Assembly (NCBI GenBank): GCA_035249465.1
Contig: DATFGL010000184.1
Coordinates: forward strand, 1-16,111
Source: 66-474 sp035249465
GTDB lineage: Bacteria > Pseudomonadota > Gammaproteobacteria > Xanthomonadales > Rhodanobacteraceae
Direction: 5' to 3'
Length of the DNA stretch: 16,111 bases
The notes under the pieces: model-generated
Database searches by the model: none
What the model was told of the DNA's origin: nothing
What the model saw: the letters and a program-made list of their open reading frames with translations, nothing else
Program-made: the position numbers and the translations under genes
Shown here: positions 7,091-14,755 of the stretch, piece after piece
Layout: every line of letters begins with the position of its first letter
How positions within the stretch are numbered: the stretch's first letter is position 1

Positions 7091-9286
7091 ATGAGCGACA
7101 TCGACGCCAACCAGACGGATGTGCCCGGCTACCGATTGGTGCGTCCGATCGGAACCAGCGGCATGGCGACCGTGTACGTCGCTATGCAGCGCTCGCTGGA
7201 ACGGCAGGTCGCGGTGAAAGTGTTCGACACGGTGGACGTCGAAGCCATCGCGCGCTTCGAACAACTGTTGCGCACCAGCGCGCGGCTTTCGAATCCGCAT
7301 ATCGTGGGTGCGCACCAGATCGGACGTACCGCGGACGGCCGCACCTTCCACTCGATGCCGTTCCTGTTGAGCGCCGAACTCTCGCGGCACAACCTGCGTT
7401 CGAAACCCCTGAAGGTCGCGGCGTTGCTGCGCGAAATACTGGACGCGCTGGGTCATGCGCACCGGCGCGGAATCGTGCACGGCGGCGTGAAACCGGCCAA
7501 CGTGTTGTTCGACGAGCGCGGGCACGCGCGGCTGGCCGATTTCGGGATCGCGCGTTGCGCCGCCGAATTGGGTCATCCGCACCCTGCCGCAGCCGGCTAC
7601 CTGAGTCCGGAACAGGCGCGCGGCAACCCACCCGGACAGCGCTCCGATCTGTACAGCGTGGGCGTGCTGGCGTACGAGCTGCTGACGGGCGCGCTGCCGT
7701 TCCATGGCGAGGATGCGGTGGCCACCGCCATCGCGCACGTCGAGCAGCCCATTCCACGATTGCCACAGATGGTCGGCGCATGGCAGGCGTGGATCGACAA
7801 GGCGCTCGCCAAGGCACCCGAACGGCGCTTCCAGAGCGCGCAAGAAATGGCCGATGCGTTGTCCGCGATCGACGGGCTGCCGGAAAGTGGCGTGCGTCCG
7901 GTTCGCAACCCGGTGAAGTTGCACGTGCCGGCATGGGCGGTCGCCGCGGCCACACTGGTCGTGGCGGCGGGAGCGATCGCGGGTTGGGCCACGTGGAAGC
8001 ACCATCGCGCACCCGTCGTGACGACAAGCGGTGCCCACGCGATGTCGGCAGCCAGCGCGCCGATTGTGGAAGTATCCGCGGCCTCGGCGCAGCCCACGGC
8101 GCCCGAGACGCCCGCACCGCTCGCCGGACGCGTGCAGATCCTGATCGCGCAAGCCGATGCGTTGCGCGCAGGCGATCATCTTTTTTCGCCGCCCGGCGAC
8201 AACGCCGCCGAGCAATACCTCGCTGCGCTGGCGCTCGATCCCGGCAATCCGGCCGCGGTGGCCGGCATCGACGCGATGCTCGCGACGCTGCGTCACCGGC
8301 TGGACAACGCCTGGCGCGATGACAGGCCCTCGCAAACCGTGGCCCTGCTGAAACAATGTGATCTGCTGGCAACGCATGCAGGCATTTCGGCAAGCCGCGA
8401 TTGGCGGGAGCAACGGGCCGCGCTCGCGAAAACCGTCGGCAACAGCGTTGCGACGGCGGCCCGGAATCACGACGCCAAACGCGTTGTCGCCTTGAAACCG
8501 CTGGCCGACGCGTTGCCCGCGCGCTATCCCGCCGGCTTCGACCCCGCCGCGGCGGAACGCGAAGCCACCACGCTTGCAGCGGGAACGCTGCTGCGCGATC
8601 CAAATGGTCCCGTGCTCGCCTATGTGCCGGCCGCGGACAGTGCGCCGGCTTTCGCGATCCAGCGCGTCGAAGTGACGCGCGCCGATTACGCCGCCTTCGT
8701 GCAGGCGACACATCGCCCCGCGTCGAAGTGCCTGGAAGCCTACAACCCGTTCTCGCGCATGCAGCATCTCACCTGGCAGAACCCGGGCTTCTCCCAGGGC
8801 GGCGATCATCCTGCCGTTTGCGTGAGCTGGGACGATGCCGCCGCGTACGCGGCATGGCTGTCGAAAACCACCGGTCAAGACTACCGCTTGCCCAGTGGCG
8901 CCGAATGGCTGCGCGCGGCGCAGGGCGTGCCCAGGGAAAGCCCGTGCCGGCTCGGCAACGTTGACGACGTCAGCCGCAAGAGCGCCATGGACAATGACAA
9001 GTTGTCGTGCAACGACGGCGCCGAATACACCGCGGCCGTCGGGCATTACGCGCCCAGCGGCGTGGGTGCCTTCGACATGTACGGCAACGTCAGCGAGTGG
9101 ATGGCGGGCGGCAGTACCGGTTCGCGTGTGTTCCGCGGACTGTCGTGGCGCGACGGCAGTCACCAGACGCCGCTCGGGCGCCAGGGCACCGCCGACTCCG
9201 GCGTCGGCTATACCAACGTGGGTTTTCGCATGGTGCGGGTGATCGATCCCGCGCATCCCGCGCCAGTGGCAGCATCCGGCCAGTGA
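7091..9286 (+). CDS. Membrane-anchored pseudokinase fused to a formylglycine-enzyme-like domain
   Basis: The product is 731 aa. Residues about 12-265 are a bacterial Ser/Thr (PknB-like) kinase domain: glycine loop IGTSGMATV (20-28), the VAVK lysine Lys43, and ADFGIAR with Asp150. The catalytic HRD motif is HGG (130-132), so the catalytic Asp is Gly. The alpha-C Glu position appears to be Leu60, and the usual GTPxYMAPE segment reads AAGYLSPE, so phosphotransfer is doubtful. A TM helix lies at about 281-301, then an Ala/Pro-rich linker and TPR-like helices (345-405). Residues about 501-717 form a FGE-sulfatase/SUMF1-like domain (VEVTRADYAAF, VSWDDAAAYAAWL, YRLPSGAEW, MYGNVSEW, NVGFRMVR). The orientation predicts a cytoplasmic kinase fold and a periplasmic FGE-like domain. 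The ATG at 7091 starts the kinase fold directly but has no clear ribosome-binding site. Confidence 0.88.
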   Translation: MSDIDANQTDVPGYRLVRPIGTSGMATVYVAMQRSLERQVAVKVFDTVDVEAIARFEQLLRTSARLSNPHIVGAHQIGRTADGRTFHSMPFLLSAELSRHNLRSKPLKVAALLREILDALGHAHRRGIVHGGVKPANVLFDERGHARLADFGIARCAAELGHPHPAAAGYLSPEQARGNPPGQRSDLYSVGVLAYELLTGALPFHGEDAVATAIAHVEQPIPRLPQMVGAWQAWIDKALAKAPERRFQSAQEMADALSAIDGLPESGVRPVRNPVKLHVPAWAVAAATLVVAAGAIAGWATWKHHRAPVVTTSGAHAMSAASAPIVEVSAASAQPTAPETPAPLAGRVQILIAQADALRAGDHLFSPPGDNAAEQYLAALALDPGNPAAVAGIDAMLATLRHRLDNAWRDDRPSQTVALLKQCDLLATHAGISASRDWREQRAALAKTVGNSVATAARNHDAKRVVALKPLADALPARYPAGFDPAAAEREATTLAAGTLLRDPNGPVLAYVPAADSAPAFAIQRVEVTRADYAAFVQATHRPASKCLEAYNPFSRMQHLTWQNPGFSQGGDHPAVCVSWDDAAAYAAWLSKTTGQDYRLPSGAEWLRAAQGVPRESPCRLGNVDDVSRKSAMDNDKLSCNDGAEYTAAVGHYAPSGVGAFDMYGNVSEWMAGGSTGSRVFRGLSWRDGSHQTPLGRQGTADSGVGYTNVGFRMVRVIDPAHPAPVAASGQ

Positions 9287-9314
9287 GTGGGAACTCCGAA
9301 GCATGACTTGTGGC

Positions 9315-9344
9315 GTATGCCCTCGCGGGCGCGCGGGCGCATAC
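9315..9344 (+). promoter_or_regulatory. Conserved 30-bp dyad upstream of S10 gene 1
   Basis: GTATGC and GCATAC flank an 18-bp GC-rich spacer, 59 nt before the start codon. The same hexamers with the same spacing occur before both other copies. The spacer here can pair further to form a hairpin with a 4-nt loop. It may be an operator, an RNA hairpin, or both. Confidence 0.5.
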
Positions 9345-9403
9345 TCCGGCGGCCCCGGCGCTCGCATGCGCCGACCCCTCCCGCCCATCAGCCGGAATCG
9401 CCC

Positions 9404-11050
9404 ATGAAAGCCAACCGTCTTGCCGTTGCTGTCGCCTCTCTGCTGCTATGCAGCGCTCCCGCCTTTGCTGCCCCACCCGCCAGCGGCAGCAGTTCCGCGC
9501 AATCCGGCGCAAGCAGCAGCGACCAGTCCGAATCGCTGGTGCAGCGGTTGTCGAAGCCGCTGTCGTCCACCACCACCGGCACTGTCACGGTGGAAGGCAA
9601 GGCGATCAGCTACAAGGCGGTGGCCGGCACGCTGGTGATCGATGGCACCGGCGCCAAGGAGTCCACGCCCGAAGTGGCGATGAGCTACTTTGCCTACTTC
9701 AAACAAGGCGCCGATCCATCCAAGCGCCCAGTCACCTTCATCTACAACGGCGGCCCGGGCTCTTCCACGGTATGGCTGCACATGGGCGCATGGGGCCCGA
9801 AGCGCGTCGTAACCAGTGACGACACGCATACGCCGGCCGCACCGTACCAACTCGTCAACAACGACTACAGCCTGCTCGACGCCAGCGATCTGGTGTTCAT
9901 CGACATGCCGGGTACCGGCTTCGGCCGCCTGCTGCCGCAGGGCAAGGACGACGCCGAGCGTGCGGCGGACCGCAAGAAACTGGCCAAGTCGATCTGGGGC
10001 ATCGACGGCGACGCGCAGGCGTTTTCGCGCTTCATCACCCAGTTTCTTTCCAAGTACAACCGCTGGAATTCGCCCAAGTACCTGTTCGGCGAAAGCTACG
10101 GCACCACTCGCTCGGCGGTGCTGTCCTATATCCTCGAAACCCAGGACAACATCGACCTCAACGGCGTGATCCTGCTGTCGCAGATCCTGAATTTCGGCAC
10201 CAGCGTCGACGGCGCGGACATGGACCCGGGCAACGATCTGCCCTACGCGTTGGCGCTGCCTACCTACGCCGCGACCGCGTGGTACCACCACAGGCTGCCG
10301 AAGTACGACGGCGAGAAACTGGGACAACTGCTGAAGGATTCCATCGAATTCGCCAAGGGTGAATACCGCGACGCGTTGTATGCCGGCTCGACGTTGAGCC
10401 CGGCCAAGGAACGCGAAGTCGCGGAAAAACTGCACGACTTCACCGGCCTGCCGGTCAATTACCTGCTGAAAGCCGACCTGCGCGTCACCGGCGGCATGTT
10501 CGAACACGAATTGCAGAACGGCAGCGACACCACTACCGGCCGCCTCGACACCAGGTTCTCGGGTCCGAGCATGGATCCGCTGGGCAAGGAATCGGATTAC
10601 GACCCGCAATCCGCCGCCATCAGTTCGGCCTACGTGTCGGCCTTCAACGACTATGTACGCAACGACCTGAAGTTCGGCGACGGGATGAAGTATCGCCCCT
10701 CGGTCTACGGCGCCGACGACTTCGACTGGGACTTCAAGCACAAGCAGCCCGACATGCACTTCGCATGGCCGCTCGTCAACGTGACGCGCGACCTCGCTGG
10801 TGCCATGAAGTACAACCCGAACCTCAAGGTGATGTTGAACGGCGGTTTCTATGATCTTGCCACGCCGTTCTATGCGGCAATCTACGAGGAAGAACACCTG
10901 CCGATCCCGCAGAGCCTGCGCAAGAACATCACCTATGCGTTCTATCCCTCGGGCCACATGGTGTATGCACACATCCCGTCGCTGAAGCAGCTGCACGACA
11001 ACGTCGCCAGCTTCATCGACGCGACCGACAACCAGGGCGGCGGCAAGTAA
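9404..11050 (+). CDS. Secreted S10 serine carboxypeptidase, copy 1
   Basis: The product is 548 aa. Residues 1-23 are a Sec signal peptide (MKANRLAVAV..FAA); the single Cys16 lies in the signal and does not make a lipobox, and the mature enzyme has no cysteine. The S10 alpha/beta-hydrolase motifs are complete: NGGPGSS (115-121, oxyanion hole and C-terminal carboxylate recognition), DMPGTGFG (167-174), nucleophile Ser231 in GESYG, Asp484 in GGFYDLATPF and His518 in YPSGHMVY. The enzyme should remove C-terminal amino acids from peptides, outside the cytoplasm; its preferred residue is unknown. The ATG at 9404 begins the signal peptide and follows GGAA by about 8 nt. The gene ends in a strong terminator. 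Confidence 0.93.
   Translation: MKANRLAVAVASLLLCSAPAFAAPPASGSSSAQSGASSSDQSESLVQRLSKPLSSTTTGTVTVEGKAISYKAVAGTLVIDGTGAKESTPEVAMSYFAYFKQGADPSKRPVTFIYNGGPGSSTVWLHMGAWGPKRVVTSDDTHTPAAPYQLVNNDYSLLDASDLVFIDMPGTGFGRLLPQGKDDAERAADRKKLAKSIWGIDGDAQAFSRFITQFLSKYNRWNSPKYLFGESYGTTRSAVLSYILETQDNIDLNGVILLSQILNFGTSVDGADMDPGNDLPYALALPTYAATAWYHHRLPKYDGEKLGQLLKDSIEFAKGEYRDALYAGSTLSPAKEREVAEKLHDFTGLPVNYLLKADLRVTGGMFEHELQNGSDTTTGRLDTRFSGPSMDPLGKESDYDPQSAAISSAYVSAFNDYVRNDLKFGDGMKYRPSVYGADDFDWDFKHKQPDMHFAWPLVNVTRDLAGAMKYNPNLKVMLNGGFYDLATPFYAAIYEEEHLPIPQSLRKNITYAFYPSGHMVYAHIPSLKQLHDNVASFIDATDNQGGGK
10912..11007 (+). repeat. 96-bp tract identical to 12734-12829
   Basis: This segment covering the catalytic His region of copy 1 is base-for-base identical to 12734-12829 in copy 2, while the flanks and the matching part of copy 3 differ at many synonymous sites. 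It indicates recent recombination or gene conversion between copies 1 and 2. Confidence 0.85.
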
Positions 11051-11078
11051 GCTTCCGCGAAGTGGCTGACATGCCACG

Positions 11079-11109
11079 ACCGGCGCGATGCACATCGCGC
11101 CGGTTTTTT
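11079..11109 (+). terminator. Rho-independent terminator after S10 gene 1
   Basis: ACCGGCGCGAT (11079-11089) pairs perfectly with ATCGCGCCGGT (11094-11104) around a 4-nt loop, and the 3' arm runs into six T residues (11104-11109). It lies 29 nt after the TAA stop. Confidence 0.93.
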
Positions 11110-11135
11110 GTGCGAGCCCGCACATGACTTTCGGC

Positions 11136-11165
11136 GTATGCCCTCGCGGGCTCGCGGGCGCATAC
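11136..11165 (+). promoter_or_regulatory. Conserved 30-bp dyad upstream of S10 gene 2
   Basis: GTATGC-N18-GCATAC, 60 nt before the start codon. In RNA the inner CGCG-GGCT-CGCG extends the stem to about 12 base pairs with one C-C mismatch. The surrounding 110 bp are closely similar to the region before gene 1. Confidence 0.5.
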
Positions 11166-11225
11166 TCCGGCCGCCCCGGTGCTTGCACGCGCCGGCCCCT
11201 CTCGCCCACCAGCCGGAAATCGCCA

Positions 11226-12872
11226 ATGAAAGCCAACCGGCTTGCCGTTGCGCTCGCGCCCTTCCTCCTGTGCAGCATGTCCACGTTCGCCGCCGCGCCG
11301 CCCTCCGGCGTCAGCACCTCCGCGCAAGCCGGCGTCGGCAAGAACGAGCAGTCCGGATCGCTGATCCAGAAGCTGTCGACGCCGCTGTCGTCCACCACCC
11401 ACGGCACCGTTACCGTCGAAGGCAACGCGATCGACTACGAAGCCGTGGCCGGCACGTTGGTGCTCGACGGCACCGGCGTCAACGAAGGCACGCCGCAGGT
11501 GGCAATGAGTTATTTCGCGTATTTCAAGCAGGGTGCCGATCCGGTCAAGCGCCCGATCATGTTCCTCTACAACGGCGGCCCCGGTTCCTCGACGATGTGG
11601 TTGCACATGGGCGCGTGGGGTCCGAAGCGCGTGGTGACCAGTGACGACGCGCATACGCCGGCTGCACCGTATCGGCTGGTCAACAACGACTACAGCCTGC
11701 TCGACGCAAGCGACGTCGTATTCATCGACATGCCTGGCACAGGCTTCGGCCGCCTGCTCAGCCAGGGCAAGGACGAGACCGAACGCGCCAGGAGCCACAA
11801 GGAACTGGCCGATGAATATTGGAGTATTGACGGCGACGCTCAGGTGTTCTCGCGCTTCATCACCCAGTTCCTGTCGAAGTACAACCGCTGGAACTCGCCC
11901 AAATACCTGTTCGGCGAAAGCTACGGCACCGCGCGTTCGGCGGTGGTCGCACGCATCCTGGAGGAACAGGACAACGTCGATCTCAACGGCGTGGTTCTGC
12001 TTTCGGAGGTTCTCGATTTCCGCATCAGCCCTGTCGCCGCGAACATCAACCCCGACGACAATCTGCCCTATGTGACCGCGCTGCCGACCTATGCGGCCAC
12101 CGCCTGGTACCACCACAAACTGCCGAAATACAACCACGACACACTCGCACAATTGCTGAAAGACAGCATTGCTTTCGCAAAAGGGGACTACCAACAGGCG
12201 TTGTTCGCAGGCTCGACGCTTGGTCCAGCGAAAAAACGCGAGGTCGCCGAAAAGTTGCATGACTTCACCGGCCTGCCGGTGGACTATCTGATGAAGGCAG
12301 ACCTGCGCGTGAACAGTGACATGTTCACCCATCAATTGCTGGGCGATAGCGACACCACCACCGGCTTGCTCGACACCCGCTATGCAGGCCCGAGCATGGA
12401 TCCACTGGCCAAGGAAGCCGACTACGATCCGCAAGGAGCGGCAATCGGCTCGGCGTTTGTGTCGGCATTCAACAGCTACGTACGCAACGAGATGAAATTC
12501 GGCGAGGGCATGGAATATCGCCCGTCGGTGTATGGCGACTTCGATTGGAAGTTCGAGCACAAGCAACCCGGCGTGCAGTTGGTATGGAACAAGGGTGTCA
12601 ACGTGTTGCGCGACCTCGCCGCCGCGATGAAGTACAACCCGAACCTCAAGGTGATGGTGAACGGCGGTTTCTATGACCTCGTTACCCCGTTTTATGGCGC
12701 GATTCACGAGGAAGAGCACCTGCCGATTCCGCCGAGCCTGCGCAAGAACATCACCTATGCGTTCTATCCCTCGGGCCACATGGTGTATGCACACATCCCG
12801 TCGCTGAAGCAGCTGCACGACAACGTCGCGAGCTTCATCGGCGCCACCGACAACCAGGGCGTCGGCAAGTAA
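11226..12872 (+). CDS. Secreted S10 serine carboxypeptidase, copy 2
   Basis: The product is 548 aa. It has the signal peptide MKANRLAVALAPFLLCSMSTFA, then NGGPGSS (116-122), nucleophile Ser232 in GESYG, Asp484 in GGFYDLVTPF and His518 in YPSGHMVY, so the catalytic triad is intact. It is the most divergent copy in places: the lid-like middle region reads RISPVAANINPDDN where the others keep a (S)xDGAxMxPG pattern, and RVNSDMF replaces RVTGGMF. Its N-terminal 90 codons are closest to copy 3, whereas its last 100 codons are closest to copy 1, a mosaic pattern. Substrate specificity may therefore differ from the other copies. The start follows GGAAA by about 8 nt. Confidence 0.93.
   Translation: MKANRLAVALAPFLLCSMSTFAAAPPSGVSTSAQAGVGKNEQSGSLIQKLSTPLSSTTHGTVTVEGNAIDYEAVAGTLVLDGTGVNEGTPQVAMSYFAYFKQGADPVKRPIMFLYNGGPGSSTMWLHMGAWGPKRVVTSDDAHTPAAPYRLVNNDYSLLDASDVVFIDMPGTGFGRLLSQGKDETERARSHKELADEYWSIDGDAQVFSRFITQFLSKYNRWNSPKYLFGESYGTARSAVVARILEEQDNVDLNGVVLLSEVLDFRISPVAANINPDDNLPYVTALPTYAATAWYHHKLPKYNHDTLAQLLKDSIAFAKGDYQQALFAGSTLGPAKKREVAEKLHDFTGLPVDYLMKADLRVNSDMFTHQLLGDSDTTTGLLDTRYAGPSMDPLAKEADYDPQGAAIGSAFVSAFNSYVRNEMKFGEGMEYRPSVYGDFDWKFEHKQPGVQLVWNKGVNVLRDLAAAMKYNPNLKVMVNGGFYDLVTPFYGAIHEEEHLPIPPSLRKNITYAFYPSGHMVYAHIPSLKQLHDNVASFIGATDNQGVGK
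11357..11404 (+). repeat. 48-bp tract identical to 13174-13221
   Basis: This segment near the 5' end of copy 2 is identical to copy 3. A second identical tract of 46 bp, in the part encoding LVLDGTGVNEGTPQV, follows closely. Copy 1 differs at several positions in both, so copies 2 and 3 share a recent 5' history. Confidence 0.8.
12734..12829 (+). repeat. 96-bp tract identical to 10912-11007
   Basis: Partner of the identical segment in copy 1, covering the YPSGHMVY catalytic His region. See the copy-1 entry for the comparison with copy 3. Confidence 0.85.
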
Positions 12873-12901
12873 CTTTCTTCGCAAATTTGGCAGTTCCCGG
12901 T

Positions 12902-12929
12902 CGGCGCGATGCGATCGCGCCGGTTTTTT
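12902..12929 (+). terminator. Rho-independent terminator after S10 gene 2
   Basis: CGGCGCGAT (12902-12910) and ATCGCGCCG (12914-12922) pair around a GCG loop; G-U pairs can extend the stem by two. Six T residues follow (12924-12929). The sequence is clearly homologous to the terminator of gene 1. Confidence 0.92.
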
Positions 12930-12952
12930 GAGCGGCTGCCATGACTTTCGGG

Positions 12953-12982
12953 GTATGCCGCCGCGCGCCGGTGTGTGCATAC
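12953..12982 (+). promoter_or_regulatory. Conserved 30-bp dyad upstream of S10 gene 3
   Basis: GTATGC-N18-GCATAC, 60 nt before the start codon. Here the 18-bp spacer has diverged and no longer forms a good inner stem, yet both outer hexamers and their spacing are unchanged, which favours selection on the hexamers themselves. Confidence 0.5.
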
Positions 12983-13042
12983 TCGAACGGTTCCGGCGCA
13001 TGCCGCGCCGGGCATTACTGTCCAGACCATTCGGGGATCGCC

Positions 13043-14692
13043 ATGAAAGCCAATCGCCTCGCCGTCGCCCTCGCCTCGCTGTTGCTGTGCGGCGCGCCTG
13101 CCTTCGCCGCCGCGCCGCCGTCCAGCACCAGCAGCTCTGCGCAAGCCGGCGCGGGCAAGAGTGACCAATCCGAATCGCTGATCCAGAAGCTGTCGACGCC
13201 GCTGTCGTCCACCACCCACGGTACCGTCACCGTCGAAGGCAAGGCGATCAGCTACGAGGCCGTCGCCGGCACGCTGGTGCTCGACGGCACCGGCGTCAAC
13301 GAAGGCACGCCGCAGGTGGCGATGAGCTATGTGGCCTACTTCAAGCAGGGCGCCGACCCGTCCAAGCGTCCGGTCACTTTCATCTACAACGGCGGTCCCG
13401 GTTCCTCGACGGTATGGCTGCACATGGGCGCGTGGGGCCCGCAACGCATCGTCACCAATGACGACACGCATACGCCCGCCGCGCCGTACCAACTGGTCAA
13501 CAACGACTACAGTCTGCTGGACGCCAGCGATCTCGTCTTCATCGACATGCCTGGCACCGGCTTTGGCCGCCTGCTCAGCCAGGGCAAGGACGATGCCGCA
13601 CGCGCCAAGAGCCACAAGGAACTGGCCAAGGAATACTGGGGCATCGATGGTGACGCCCAGGCGTTCTCGCGCTTCATCACCCAGTTCCTGTCCAAGTACA
13701 ACCGCTGGAACTCGCCCAAGTTCCTGTTCGGCGAAAGCTACGGCACCACGCGTTCGGCGGTGCTCTCGAACGTGCTGCAGACCCAGTACAACGTCGACCT
13801 CAACGGCGTGATGCTGCTGTCGCAGATCCTCAACTTCTCGCTCAGCATCGACGGCGCCAACATGAACCCGGGCGTCGACATGTCCTACGTTCTGGGACTG
13901 CCGACCTTTGCTGCCACCGCGTGGTACCACCACAAGCTTCCGAAATACAACAACGGCGGTCTGGCACCGCTGCTGAAGGAGGCGACCCGGTGGGCGACCA
14001 CCGATTACGAGCAGGCGCTGGCCGCTGGCTCGACGCTGAGCGCCGAGAAGAAACAGCAGGTCGCCCAGAAGCTGAGCGACTACACCGGCCTGCCGGTCGC
14101 CTATCTGCTCAAGGCCAACCTGCGCGTCACCGGCGGCATGTTCGAACAGCAACTGCTGAGCGGCTCGGATTCCGATACCGGCCGCCTCGACACCCGCTTC
14201 TCGGGCCCGTCCATGGACCCGCTCGCCAAGACCACGGAATACGACCCGCAGTCCGCGGCGATCAGTTCGGCGTACGTGTCGGCCTTCAACAACTACGTGC
14301 GCAACGACCTCAAGTTCGGCGACGGCATGACTTTCCGGCCCTCCGTGTACGGCGCCGACGACTTCCATTGGGATTGGAAGCACATGGCGCCGGGTCAGCG
14401 TTTCTCGCGCGGCGGCACGCCGAATGTCATGCTGGATCTCGCCGTGGCGATGAAATACAACCCGAACATGAAGGTGAAACTGTTCGGCGGTTTCTACGAC
14501 CTCGCGACGCCGTTCTACACGGCGATCTACGAGATGCAACACTTGCCGATCCCGGAGTCGCTGCAGAAGAACATCAGCTACGCGTTCTTCCCGTCGGGCC
14601 ACATGGTGTACGCGCACCTGCCGTCGCTGAAGCAATTGCACGACGATGCCGCGGCCTTCATCGAGGCGAACGACAACCAGGGCAACAAATAA
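13043..14692 (+). CDS. Secreted S10 serine carboxypeptidase, copy 3
   Basis: The product is 549 aa. The signal peptide is MKANRLAVALASLLLCGAPAFA. NGGPGSS (116-122), DMPGTGFG, Ser232 in GESYG, Asp486 in GGFYDLATPF and His520 in FPSGHMVY give an intact S10 triad. Compared with the other copies the middle region is re-written (LLKEATRWATTDYEQALAAGS) and the segment before the Asp motif reads HMAPGQRFSRGGTPNVMLD, so the substrate pocket or lid may differ. The mature protein again has no cysteine. The start follows GGGGA by 6 nt. It converges on the sigma-factor/membrane-protein pair and ends in a terminator whose T-run overlaps the stop codon of that facing gene. Confidence 0.93.
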   Translation: MKANRLAVALASLLLCGAPAFAAAPPSSTSSSAQAGAGKSDQSESLIQKLSTPLSSTTHGTVTVEGKAISYEAVAGTLVLDGTGVNEGTPQVAMSYVAYFKQGADPSKRPVTFIYNGGPGSSTVWLHMGAWGPQRIVTNDDTHTPAAPYQLVNNDYSLLDASDLVFIDMPGTGFGRLLSQGKDDAARAKSHKELAKEYWGIDGDAQAFSRFITQFLSKYNRWNSPKFLFGESYGTTRSAVLSNVLQTQYNVDLNGVMLLSQILNFSLSIDGANMNPGVDMSYVLGLPTFAATAWYHHKLPKYNNGGLAPLLKEATRWATTDYEQALAAGSTLSAEKKQQVAQKLSDYTGLPVAYLLKANLRVTGGMFEQQLLSGSDSDTGRLDTRFSGPSMDPLAKTTEYDPQSAAISSAYVSAFNNYVRNDLKFGDGMTFRPSVYGADDFHWDWKHMAPGQRFSRGGTPNVMLDLAVAMKYNPNMKVKLFGGFYDLATPFYTAIYEMQHLPIPESLQKNISYAFFPSGHMVYAHLPSLKQLHDDAAAFIEANDNQGNK

Positions 14693-14722
14693 AGATTCCA
14701 CAGGCTATGGTGCGGGCCCTTC

Positions 14723-14755
14723 AAACCGGCGCGACACGTTCGCGCCGGTTTTTTT
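14723..14755 (+). terminator. Rho-independent terminator after S10 gene 3
   Basis: AAACCGGCGCGA (14723-14734) pairs perfectly with TCGCGCCGGTTT (14740-14751) around a 5-nt loop, with the T-run reaching 14755. The TAA stop of the convergent gene (14754-14756, minus strand) overlaps this T-run. Confidence 0.93.

Larger units (their letters stand above)
9301..14755 (+). repeat. Tandem triplication of S10 carboxypeptidase units (period about 1.82 kb)
   Basis: Three units, about 9301-11109, 11122-12929 and 12940-14755, each contain the same upstream dyad, a 548- or 549-codon S10 gene and a related terminator. Start-to-start distances are 1822 and 1817 bp. Each unit looks like an independent transcription unit rather than an operon member. 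No transposase or flanking insertion sequence was seen. Confidence 0.9.

Noticed and set aside
9340..9345. CATACT as a sigma-70 -10 box for the S10 genes
   Set aside because: It is shared by all three copies but no TTGACA-like hexamer lies 16-19 bp upstream in any of them.
7022..9388. Minus-strand open frame of 788 codons opposite the pseudokinase fusion
   Set aside because: The composition is typical of an antisense shadow and the plus-strand protein has clear domains in order.
9303..9407. Possible conserved leader peptide (MTCGVC/MTFGVC...) upstream of each S10 gene
   Set aside because: In copies 2 and 3 it is in frame with the gene, but in copy 1 a 1-bp length change puts it out of frame and it ends at a TGA overlapping the ATG. 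Conservation therefore looks like DNA-level homology, not peptide selection.
9404..9475. S10 proteins as lipoproteins through Cys16
   Set aside because: The residues before Cys16 are LLL, not a lipobox, and a standard AxA-type cleavage region follows.
9446..11425. Long minus-strand open frame (659 codons) antisense to S10 copy 1, with similar ones at 11013-13001 and 12764-14701
   Set aside because: They mirror the three S10 genes, whose sense products have complete motifs and signal peptides; the antisense frames are His/Arg/Val-rich and arise from high third-position GC.
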